Shown here: piece by piece, positions 12,512-22,515 of the stretch | Layout: each line of letters opens with the position of its first letter | How positions within the stretch are numbered: position 1 is the first letter of the stretch | From: Elephas maximus indicus | Taxonomy: Eukaryota > Chordata > Mammalia > Proboscidea > Elephantidae | Assembly (NCBI RefSeq): GCF_024166365.1 | Contig: NC_064830.1 | Span: forward strand, 87,910,721 to 87,974,720 | DNA: 64,000 nucleotides | Reading direction: 5' to 3' | The notes under the pieces: generated by a model | What the model saw: only the letters and a program-made list of their open reading frames with translations | Database searches by the model: none | What the model was told of the DNA's origin: nothing | Translations under genes and position numbers: made by a program

Positions 12512-12731
12512 TGTAAAGGCCTTTGCCTTTCCCAGAACACTCTGGCCCACTGCCCGCTTTTGTAAATAAAGTTTTATTGGAACACAGCCACACCTGTTCA
12601 TATCATGTTGTCTATGGCTGCTTTCATGCTACAGTGGCGGAGTTGAGTAGTTATGACAGAGACCATATGGTCTGCAAAACAAAAAATATTTACTATCTGG
12701 CCCTTTATTGGAATAGTTTGCCAACCCCTAG
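12512..12731 (-). mobile_element. hAT-type DNA transposon (non-autonomous)
   Basis: 'TTTGTAAATAAAGTTTTATT' and 'TAGTTTGCCAACCCC' mark a common mammalian hAT-Charlie-like family in reverse orientation. Other copies are at 21706-21939 and 39801-40034. Confidence 0.7.
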
Positions 12732-12771
12732 CATAGAGGATCTCATTTGGTTCTTGAGACAAATCAGTATA

Positions 12772-12938
12772 CCAAAAAAAAACCAAACCCAGTGCCATTG
12801 ATTCTGACTCATAACGACCCTATATAGGACAGACAGAACTGCCCCATAGAGTTTTCAAGGAGCGCCTGGTGGATTCAAACTGCTGACCCTTTGGCTAGCA
12901 GCCATAGCACTTAACCACTGCACCACCAGTGTTTCCAG
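12772..12938 (-). mobile_element. AfroSINE
   Basis: Reverse copy, tail 'AACCAAACCCAGTGCCATTG' with a short deletion in the 'GAGTCGATT' segment, head 'GCACCACCAGTGTTTCC'. Confidence 0.85.
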
Positions 12939-13789
12939 ACTGTGCCCATTTTGTACTATACAGCCCATCTGTAGCAAAGCCAGGACTCAACACAATAAAG
13001 TTCACACTCCTTAGTATATCATCAGCCCTCTCTCAACCCTGCCCCTCCACTGTGGCCAGGGAGTGAGTCTGGGGGCGCGGCCTGCCGTTTGTGCCAGTGG
13101 AGGTATAAGCACAGTTTAAAAAGCATCACCCTTGATTATCTTTCAGCTCCCTCAGGGCCTGCCTCTGTGGCTGGTCCTGCATTTCCAAGTAGACGAGGCC
13201 TTAGGAACAGCAATCTGGTTGGAAAGGAGAGCTCAAAGCTACTTGCAGAGCACTTTATGTGTAAGATTATATATAAGATTAAGATTAAGTAACAGTTGTC
13301 CTCAATGCTACTGGGCTGACTACTGGTGACATTAATAATTGCCCTGTGGACATAGCACTTTAATGGGAGAGCTTCTCTGGGTGAGCAGTTCTCCTCCCCT
13401 CTCACCTCCCCGAGGTTGTTCTGCTAGACTCCAGCGCATCTTGACACACTTACCCACTTTCATCTCATGTCCAGGAATTTTTTACTGGGCTGAACCGGAT
13501 CCATAGATGTTTTTCCCCTACTTAAAAACAGAGATTTCACATAAAAACCTGGACTTCCCAGTCTCTTGATAAACAGGGTGGTTTGACCCCACGGGGCCTG
13601 CCATCCCACACTGCCCTGGTTGTCCAGCGCTGAGCTATGGTCACTCCCTTGATCCTGGACCTGCGCTGATGGTTTGACCCCTTCTGGCTGCTGACTTCAG
13701 TCATGAGAGCTCACTACTTGCATTGAGACACTGGTCTGACCCTGCAGGTGTCTGAGATTCCAGCTCACACCCAAGCCCCTTCAGAATGC

Positions 13790-14105
13790 TGGCCATCTCT
13801 TGAGCTCACCATACTGGTTCCTGCCTCCCTGCCTCTGCCCTTGCTGTGTTCCTGCCAGCTGTGCCCTTCTCGCAAGTTCCCTCTACACTGTCGATTGCAG
13901 CAACTGGCACGACCTACAAAATTAAGTCCTCCTGTGTGGTGAGATTCCATAGCTCTGTGCATCGGGCTGTATCATAGCTGTTGGGCTCCATGCCTTTCTC
14001 TCTCTTTGAGGGCAGGAGCTACTTTTGTTCCTTTGTATGCTGAACACCCGGCACAAGGACTTGGCACAACATAGATGCCTGTGAGTGTTTGTTGGGTTGA
14101 CATTG
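13790..14105 (+). mobile_element. L2 3' end
   Basis: 'TTTGAGGGCAGGAGCTACTT' and 'GGCACAACATAGATGCC...GTTTGTTGG' follow the order of the L2 3' UTR. Strongly diverged. Confidence 0.55.
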
Positions 14106-14790
14106 TAACCAGGAAAGAGATTAACTGACATGTCCCCTGGTGAATTGCTGGCTGATCTCCATCAAGCAAACAGAAAGGCCTTGTAGCCAAGCTTCCAGGC
14201 TAAGTTTCAGAGGCCCTTGCAGGTTTACTTTTTCTCTAGCACAGAAGTATGGTTCCTCCAGACATTGTCCTTTGGAGTAGTTCTACCCAGTCATCGTAAT
14301 GTTCCCTGTCCTAGCTACCTTTACTGTAGCCTCTGTTTTCTTGTTATTTCCCTCTGTACTTTTCGGTTAGCCTTCCTATCCTTCCCCAATAAATTTCCTC
14401 TCCCAATAAAGTCACTTCATTCTTACTTTACTTTTGAGCCTACTGCTACCTTGACCACCTGCAGCTGGTGGGTTCTCTGGAGATAGCCCTTGACTTAAAG
14501 CATCCTTTGGGATAGGAAAGGCACAGGTGAAGGTGGCACCTGGCAGGAAAGTGGAGGGACCACACACATCAGGTCACCAACCACAGGACTCTCAAGGCGC
14601 ACACCTTTCTGACTTCTAAGTGAACTTAGAAGTGACTTCTAAGTGAACTTGTGTGTGTGTGTGTTCTCCAAATAGTCCCCAACCTTTTAGATACATTTTA
14701 TGAACCCACCTAAAATCACGGAAGGTTAGAGCTGGAAAGGACTTGATCAGTCTAGTCCAAGGTCCTATTTTGGGGACCCTGAGGTACCTG

Positions 14791-14945
14791 GAAACACTGG
14801 TGGCAAAGTGGTTAAGAGCTATGGCTGCTAACCAAAAAGGTCAAGAGTTTGAACCTACCAGGCGCTCCTTGGAAACCCAATGAGGTAGTTCTGCTCTGTC
14901 CTGTGGGGTTGCTATAAGTTGGAATTGACTCGGGGGCAACAGGTC
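14791..14945 (+). mobile_element. AfroSINE
   Basis: Forward copy, head 'AACACTGGTGGCAAAGTGG', tail 'GAATTGACTCGGGGGCAACA'. Confidence 0.85.
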
Positions 14946-15184
14946 TGAAGTATCTGAGAACCCTAAGGATCCAGGGTAAAAAAAAAAAAAAAAAAAGGGA
15001 TCACAAATTTAGAAGCCTGCAGGGACCAGGTAGGTAATGTAAGTGACTGCAGTGGCCAGGATTTATATCATTATGCTGTTTTATGTTGGAGTCTTATAAC
15101 ACCTAAACATACTTTATATATCTGATACCCAGGAATATTATTCAGTTTCATAAAGAAGTCTGTTGTCTACTAGTTTCTTGAAGC

Positions 15185-15345
15185 ATGTGGGGGCCTTGGT
15201 CTCTCCATCATCTAGACAATGGAGATGATAATGGTATCCACCTCCTAGGATTGCTGTGAGAATTGAATTGAGTTAACAGATGCAGAGTCCTTAGATCAGG
15301 GCCCGGCGCACAGTAAGTACCTGTGTGAGTATTAGCTACTTCTCT
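15185..15345 (+). mobile_element. MIR, 3' part
   Basis: 'ACAATGGAGATGATAATGGT', 'CCTCCTAGGATTGCTGTGAG' and 'GCCCGGCGCACAGTAAGTAC' in MIR order. Confidence 0.65.
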
Positions 15346-16084
15346 GATTTGGTGATGCTCTCGCTTTTGCTGGAGACGTGGACACAAGGACCTCACTTTC
15401 ATCATTACTACAGGGAAAAATCTCTCAGGCATTGTGACAAATGGCAACTTGGAGTTGGCCTCCGTGGCAAGGAGACAGCTGTGAGGTGGGGGTGGGAACC
15501 GGAGGGCCCCACACCATCTGGCGGCCCCTCGCCCTCACCTCCTGTTGTTGACTGTTGCCAGGGCGGAATACAGGCCCTTATTGCCAGATTTTTCCATTTT
15601 TTCAAGAGAATCCAGGTATCAGTAATTTTTAATGTGAAATCACCAAGCTCTAAACGTTGACTAGGAAAACAAAACACTTTTTTTAAACATTACGGAGACC
15701 CGACAGACATCTGTGCGCTGGATGCAGCTAGAGAGAGACTTGGGATCTGGTCTGATTGCTGTCCTTCATCAGACACTAAGGCCAAGGCCGAGGGAAGTTA
15801 AATGCCCACTCCTGATGACATAGCCTGGGAGTGGGAGAATAAGGTCCAGGTCTGTCTCAGCCCAGCACCCCACCCCCACCGCATAGCCTCCCTCCTAATG
15901 AGGCTGCACAGTGTGAAGTTCTGCTTCTTGCCTTCTTTGAGATGGAGATTTCATTTTAAGCCTGCAGAAGGGAACCGTGAAAACCAGGGCAAAGGCTTAG
16001 ACTCTTCTCCCTCCCTCTCTTGTGGCTGCTCACTGCCCTGTGCCTTCCTTATTCTGGAGAGAAGCAGAAGGAGCAGAGCTGCGG

Positions 16085-16640
16085 AGTCAGAGGGGCTTCA
16101 AACTCAGATTCCTCCTCTTATCATCAGCTGCGTGACCTCGGAGAAGGCAGTCACTTTATCTCTTAGTGCCTGTTGTTGTTAGGTGCCGTCTAGTCGGTTG
16201 CGACGCATAGCCACCCTATGTACGACAGAACGAAACGCTGCCCGTCCTGCGCCATCCTGACAATCCTCATTATGTTTGAGCCGATTGTTGCAGCCACTGT
16301 GTCAATCCATCTTGTTGAGGGTCTTCCTCTTTTCCGCTGACCCTGTACTTTACCAAGCATGATCTCCTTCTCCAGGGACTGGTCCCTCCTGATAACTTGT
16401 CCAAAGTATGTGAGATGTAGTCTCGCCATCCTTGCTCTAAGGAGCATCCTGGCTGTACTTCTTCCAAGACAGATTTGTTTGTTCTTTTGGCAGTCCAGGG
16501 TATATTCTTAGTGCCTAGACTCTTAAATCGTAAAATGGAAATGATAAAAGAACCTTTCCATAGGGCTGCTTTGAACATCAAGTGAATTCATTCATCTAAA
16601 GCCTTTAGGACCATGCCTGACTCTTAGTAGGCTACCGGTA
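16085..16640 (+). mobile_element. MIR split by an RTE fragment
   Basis: The MIR is 16085-16171 plus 16517-16640. The 11-bp TSD of the RTE insertion ('TCTTAGTGCCT') is MIR sequence, so the MIR is the older element. Confidence 0.7.
16172..16505 (-). mobile_element. RTE-type LINE, 3' end
   Basis: Minus-strand 3' fragment with perfect 11-bp TSDs at 16161-16171 and 16506-16516. Its reading frame (16190-16447) includes 'MARLHLTYFGQVIRRDQSLE' and then a 'GQRKRGRPSTRW' block. These are the regions after the reverse transcriptase domain of RTE elements. The 3' terminus 'GACGGCACCTAACAACAA' type (here reversed at 16172-16195) is the tail that one class of AfroSINE shares. Confidence 0.8.
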
Positions 16641-17189
16641 GGAGTCAGCTGTCCCAGGAGTGAATGCCTGTTGTTTCCTTAGGGTTCGGGGGAGGGTCTC
16701 ATGCACCATTTCCTGTGTTTTCCAAGACAGATTAGAGATAACAGATACAGGCCTTTTAATTTGGATGCACACACACACACCCATGTACACACCTTTTCAC
16801 AAATGCCATGCCCATGCTTGTTTTCTATGGGAAGCTGGGAGTGGGAGGATAGAGCTGAGTTGGGGGGGTGGAGCTTGTGTGATAGAACAGTGGTAGACCG
16901 AAGTACAGTTCAGCGTGTTGTCATATAAACCACTGATTAGATTATAAAAGTGTAGCATTTACTTATCTTTACTATTCAAGTGGGGAAAAAAATCAATATT
17001 ATCCAATTACCTCCAATGGGGTATTAAACTTAACTTTGTCATATTTTGTTTCACCATCCCAGAAATAGTGGGGGGAAGGGGTCAGCAAAGCACATTGCCA
17101 GAGAAGATGAAGTCTTTACTGCAGTTCATAATTATGCCTCCTGTCCCTTCCGGCATTGTCCATTCAGAAATTCAGTCATTTGTTCATTC

Positions 17190-17760
17190 ATCAATTCCAG
17201 AAATGTCTTCCAGTGCCGATCCATCCCAGGCACTGTTCCAGGTGTGGGGAATTCAGTGGTGAAAAAGCCAGATGGGGCCTCTGATTTAACAGAGCAGCTA
17301 TTGGGAAGACAGACCACAACAAACACATTAATAAGAAAAAGATAAGTGCTGTGCAGAAAATTAAAGTAGGGACCCTGGGGGCTAGTTCTCTCTGAGAAGG
17401 TAGGTCCGTTTAAGCTAAGACCTGATCGATAATAAGGAACTAGCCATTCCAAGACCAATGGGAAGTGTACTCCAGAAAGAGGGAACAGAGAGAGTAAGGG
17501 CCATGAGGCAGGAAGGAATTGTGCACTAGAAGAAAGGCTGATGGGGCTGCAGGGACCTGGGCCTGAGCAAGGCGACATAGTGAGGTCCAAGAGGTCACAG
17601 GTGCCTGGCCACACAGGCCTGATCATCCAGGGCCAGGAGTTTGGATTCTCTTCTGCATGCAGAGGGGAACATTGGCAGGTCAAGCAAATGATAACGTGTT
17701 ATTTATATATGGCTGCTGGGGGTCAAGGCAGGCCAGGATGGAGGCTGAGAGACCACTAGA
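17190..17760. repeat. Old interspersed repeat, 'GTGCCAGGCACTGT' family
   Basis: The start resembles 'CCAGGCACTGTTCCAGGTGT' and the body has phrases such as 'GCAGAAAATTAAAGTAGGGA' and 'AGAAAGAGGGAACAGAG'. The same order occurs at 27010-27400, 44385-46160 and 54810-55480. I cannot name the family with certainty. Confidence 0.5.
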
Positions 17761-18495
17761 TGCTTGTTGAAGAAGGGGGCTTGGAGAGGGGTGGTGGAGG
17801 GGAGTGGACGGATTCCAGATATATTTGGGAGGCAGAATTCAGCAGAACCCACTGGGATCCATGAATAGTCAGTAGTTCATGGGAGAGGGAACTAATAACC
17901 AGGAACTACCTACTGTGTGCAGGGCACTGTTTTAAGTGTTTTTACATATGCTGTCTTAACCCTGACAATGAACTTAAAGGGAATTCGTACTATTAGGATT
18001 CGCAAGAAGGTAATAAGCGGCTGAGCCAGACAGGCTGACCCAGAGCCTACCCTCTCCACCCCTTCATTGTCCTCAGGCTCTCTTCTAATTATGAAGCTGG
18101 CCAAAGAACACATAGCTAAGCATTTCTAGACCAACCGAATGTAGGAAACAGTGTGCAAGTTATAAATAACCATTGCTAGCTGCCAGCTGCTGTTTGGGTT
18201 TGGAAAGGAAAAGAGGATCTTAGCGTGACTTGTTTATCTCAGGTAATTTGGCAGTAAACTGGGCCCCGGGAATTTGATTTACACAGAAAATGCAAAGAAA
18301 GAGTGACAGGCACATTGTTTCAGGCTTTCGGAAGGCAGAATGTAACTGAGAGGCCCAGAGCCACCCCAGAGGCCCACATAGGGGCCTGTGTTTACCAGGT
18401 GTGCTCTTTGTCTCACAGATTCCTGTTGTTTTGATGCAATTTCCTTAAAGAGGTCCTTCCAAAGGGGTCGTTGGCATCAAGATAAACGAAAAGGG

Positions 18496-18649
18496 AAAAA
18501 AAACCTTTGCGGTTGAGTCGATTCCGACTCGTAGCAACCCTATGGGGTAGAGTAGAGCTGCCCCATAGAGTTTTCAAGGAGTGCCTGGTGGATTTGAACT
18601 GCTGACCATTTGGTTAGCAGCCATAGCTCTTAGCCACTACGCCACTTCC
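18496..18649 (-). mobile_element. AfroSINE
   Basis: Reverse copy, tail 'ACCTTTGCGGTTGAGTCGAT', head 'CTTAGCCACTACGCCAC'. Confidence 0.85.
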
Positions 18650-19789
18650 ACAATGAGGGAAGTAGGAGATTTTTCAGCCTTCTGCCTAGTTATTTATTAG
18701 GTTGGAAACTAGAGAGCTGCTTTATTGGGCCTGAATAGAGCTTTAAATTTTAATGACTTGTCAACATTTAAAAATTAGACGCTTTCTCATAAAACCGAAC
18801 TTGCAGCTTCTCTGGAAAAATCTCGTCTAGCAAAATGGGGTCCCTATTCTTGCATGGATACCGGTTGGAGCTGAGCAGTGATTCCCCCTTCTAGGCTAAG
18901 CAGGTGATCTCAAGCCTGCCCCTACCCCACCACCTGAGTTTGCCACATTATCCAACATGTGTCTTTGCAACCCCTGCAGGTGGAAGCCAGGATGAAGGTT
19001 CCAGAAGTGCTCAGGAAGTTGGAATGGGGCTGAGGGTGTGTGCGGGAGGAGGTGGGTAATGACGATGTAGCTGGGGGGCTCCACATTCCTGGACTTGAAG
19101 AAGGGCGTGCAGGCAGGCGGTAGAGGATTGTAAAGAGCCTGAGCACCGGGGGTGTAGTCAGACCCATGGGTTTCTAAGCCGAGTTCTTCCTCTTCCTTCC
19201 TGGGCAAGTCACTTTACTTCTCTGAGCTGCTTTGTGGCATAGGTTAGGAAATTCTGAGAGCTATCGTACAAGGAAGCGCCTGGCAATCAATGGTGCCCAG
19301 GAAGCAGTAATGGAATCCAGCCCCAAGTAAAACCATGATTTCCAGACAAGCCTTCTGGCCAGGCCCCAGTTTTATTTTCTGATCCCTTTTCTATCCTTAT
19401 CTTGGCTGGCTATTTCATAAAAACTTTGCCCTCACATAAATGAGTGGGTCACCAATAGCCCACTGGCTTAGCGAAGAAACATAGGGCCATTGTTTCAATT
19501 TCCAGAAACCATCTTTTGTCATCACTTCATTCTTATCTCTCATACATTTACAGATTGATCTCTTAAAAGAAGGCAGTTTGTCCTCCGAAAATATTATGTT
19601 CTTTTTCCGGCAAGCTTCGGGGTCCTGAGGTTCATGGAGGCTCTTCCATCACCTGCTGACGGACCGCCCTCTCTTGGGCCTGAGCTGGGAAAGCCTACAG
19701 CATTTCTTGTTATACTATTTTTTTTTTTAAAGAAAATTTGAATCAGCCTTTTGGACACTTAATATTTTAAGTTTAATTTAGTTTTTTTT

Positions 19790-20620
19790 TTTTTTGAATA
19801 GGAAATAAATCCAAATCTTTCAAAAAGAAAAACAGTATTAAAAAAATAATGGTAAAAAGTCTCTCTTATACATGTGCTCTCTCATTTGCTTCTTTGTTAC
19901 AAATAGTAACGATGTGACTGTATTTTATTTTCTCTCAGAGAAAAGGTCATATACTAAATATACTTTCTGCTCTTTGATTTTTTTTCCTATAATATATGGC
20001 CATCTGACAAAGATATATGGGGCACTGGTGGCACAATGGTTGAGAGCTACAGCTGCTAACCAGAAGGTCGGTGATTGGAATCCACCAGCTAGTCCTTGGA
20101 AACCCCTATGGGGCGGTTCTACTGTGTCCTATAGGGTCGCTATGAGTTGGAATGGACTCGATAGCAATGGGTTTGGTTTGGATAACAGGGTATATAAGGA
20201 GCTTGCTCATCCTTTTCCCCAACTTATTAGTATTCCATTCCATCCTGTGGATTCCCCATAGTTATTCAGCCAGTCCCCTACTAATGGACCTATGGGTTAT
20301 TTCTAATATATATTTTTTTATTACAAATTGTAATACAGTGAATACCTTGTACATATGTTGGTTTCCTGTTTGTGGAGGGGTTTCTTTATGGTAAATTCCT
20401 AGAAGTGATAGTGCTAGCTCAAAGGGAATACTTCTGAAGATGTTGCCAAAATACTCTACAAAGGGACTGTACCATCTTGCCCTCCTTCCAGCCATGCTCA
20501 GAAGTGCATGTTTCCCAGGCCTTGCCAGCAGTGCATTGTCAAACCTCTGGATTTTTGCCAATCTCATAGACGAGAGAAAATGGTGTCTCAGCAGGATATT
20601 CAGCATCTAAATTAAAGCAC
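19790..20620 (-). mobile_element. Old LINE-1, 3' part
   Basis: Phrases such as 'CCTAGAAGTGATAGTGCTAG', 'ATGTTGCCAAAATACTC' and 'GCCAGCAGTGCATTGTC' are typical of minus-strand L1M elements. Interrupted by an AfroSINE at 20018-20181. Confidence 0.65.
20018..20181 (+). mobile_element. AfroSINE in the L1
   Basis: Forward copy, head 'GGCACTGGTGGCACAATGG', tail 'GATAGCAATGGGTTTGGTTT'. Confidence 0.88.
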
Positions 20621-21151
20621 CTGGAGATATAAAATGAGAGCAACATGAGCCCTCACGGTTGGATGAGAGAAAAAATAAGTTGAGTCTCATCTCTGTAACC
20701 AAATGGAGGAACCATCACCCCACTGGGGAGAAACAAGTTCTTTCTTCAAAACTCCTTTGTGACAGGTTGGTCCCTGCATGGACAGACCTCTTTGCCTGCA
20801 GAATTTTCATGGAGTCACCTTTACTCTCCAATGCCCAGCCTTTCCTGCCAAGGCTGAGCATTTTATCCACGTGGATGAGAATGAGTGTCTTGATGCCCAG
20901 CCTGCCTCTCCACATTTGGCATTTTATTCCCATCGTCATATTCCAGATTTTCTCATTGAGCCATCTGGCTAGGTGGGAGCTCCATCTTCTTTGACCATTG
21001 GGGAATCATTTTCTTCTCATACCTCTATTAATGGCTCTTAAAGTACATTAAAAAAAAAAAAATGGGTCACAGAAAGAGCTTCTTAAATCAAACCCTTTCG
21101 CCAGCACATTCTGGCGTTCTTGCACTGGTCTTTAACCACCTAAGGGGTGGT

Positions 21152-21500
21152 GTAGTGGTTCTGAGTATAAGCTCTGGATGAGACTGCCTGGATTCAAATC
21201 AAGGAGAACTGCTCCATAGGGTTTCCAAGGAGCACCTGGTGGATTTGAACTACCAGCCTTTTTAGTTAGCAGCCGTAGCTCTAAACTCCTACGCCACCAG
21301 GGTTTCCTCTCCACTCACTAGGTGGATTATGTTGAGCAGGTTTCCTAACTTCTTTGGGTCTCAGTGTCCTCATCGGACATGTGGGGTTAGTAATAGTACC
21401 TATTTCATAGGGTAGCTGTGAGGAGTAAATAAGTTGATGCATGTAAAGCACTTAGCCCTGAGCCTAGTACTTGGCGCAGAGTAAGCCCTACCCAAGGTGA
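21152..21500 (+). mobile_element. MIR split by an AfroSINE
   Basis: 5' part 'GAGACTGCCTGGATTCAAAT' at 21180-21199. The 3' part 'GTTTCCTAACTTCTTTGGGT' follows at 21339, after the SINE. Confidence 0.7.
21200..21306 (-). mobile_element. AfroSINE, truncated, in a MIR
   Basis: Reverse copy lacking its tail; starts near 'GAACTGCTCCATAGGGTTTC' and ends at 'GCCACCAGGGTTTCC'. Confidence 0.8.
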
Positions 21501-21506
21501 GCTTTC

Positions 21507-21596
21507 ATGGTGATGGTAATGATGGTGGTGATGGTAATGATGGTGGTGATAATGATGATGGTGGTGATGATTATGATGGTGATAATGACAGTGAAA
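21507..21596 (+). repeat. (TGATGG)/(TGATAA) simple repeat
   Basis: Irregular tandem array of TGATGG, TGATGA and TAATGA units. On the minus strand it gives a His-rich spurious reading frame. Confidence 0.9.
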
Positions 21597-21705
21597 TGAC
21601 ATTTTTGGGACCTTGAGAAAGCAGCCCAATCACTTGGCCTCAGTTTGCTTGTTTCTCATTTCTTCCTTAGTGCGTACCACTGGGAATAATAATATCCATC
21701 TAAAG

Positions 21706-21939
21706 CAGGAGTTGGCAAACTATAGCCCATGGTTTGGCCCACTGCCTATTTTTGTAAATAAAGCTTTATTGTGGCACAGCCATGCCCATTTGTTTACATA
21801 TTGTCTGTGGCTGCTTGGGTGCTACTAGGGCAGAGTTGAGAAGTTATGCTAGCAACCGTACGGCCTTAGGACCTTCTGGCCTGCAAAGTAAAAAGTATTT
21901 ACTAGCTGGTCCTTTACGGAACAAGTTTGCCAAGCCCTG
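21706..21939 (+). mobile_element. hAT-type DNA transposon with intact TSD
   Basis: Starts CAGGAGTTGGCAAACTATAG and ends 'GTTTGCCAAGCCCTG', near-inverted termini. The 8-bp TSD 'ATCTAAAG' at 21698-21705 and 21940-21947 is perfect, as expected for hAT transposition. Confidence 0.85.
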
Positions 21940-22203
21940 ATCTAAAGGACTGGTTGTGCGGATGCGGATGATGCCTGTGCAGAAAACCTGATACATTGTA
22001 GGTGCCCGATACCATGGAGCTGCAATGATCATCCAGGCATTTAACTTTCATGAACCCTGTGCTTGCTTCATGCTCCAGCCCCACCATTCCCCACCCACCC
22101 TGAGGGGAAAAACAGAGGGAGTAATTACAATATGAATAGTTTAATTAGAAATACCATGAAATTATATTTTGCATATGCATTTTTTATCATGTACTATACA
22201 CAT

Positions 22204-22362
22204 GAGCCCTGGTGGTTCAGTGGTTAACAGCTTGGTTGCTAACCAAAAGGTCGGCAGTTCGAATCTACCAGCTGCTTCTTGGAAACCATATGGGGTGGTT
22301 CTGCTCTGTCTTATGGGGTCACGATGAGTCAGAATTGACTCGATGGCAATGGGTTTGGTTTA
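22204..22362 (+). mobile_element. AfroSINE, first of a tandem pair
   Basis: Forward copy, head 'GAGCCCTGGTGGTTCAGTGG', tail 'GATGGCAATGGGTTTGGTTT'. The next copy follows directly. Confidence 0.88.
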
Positions 22363-22515
22363 GGGGCCTTGGTGGCACAGTGGTTAAGAACTCTGCTGCT
22401 AACCAGAAGATCGGCAGTTCAAATATACCAACCACTCCTTGGAAACCCTATGTAGCAGTTCTGTGCCGTCCTATAGGGTCACTACGGGTTGGACTCAGCT
22501 CGATGGCAGCAGATT
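22363..22515 (+). mobile_element. AfroSINE, second of a tandem pair
   Basis: Head 'AGGGGCCTTGGTGGCACAG', tail 'TCGATGGCAGCAGATT'. One 9-bp TSD, 'TATACACAT', flanks the pair as a unit (22195-22203 and 22516-22524). Confidence 0.88.

Noticed and set aside
16190-16581. Minus-strand frames that look like a conserved protein (RGRPSTRW block)
   Set aside because: They belong to the RTE retrotransposon 3' end, not to a host gene.
21507-21596. Repeat array that might suggest a CRISPR or satellite
   Set aside because: It is an irregular short TGATGG-type simple repeat without spacers, in a mammalian intron.
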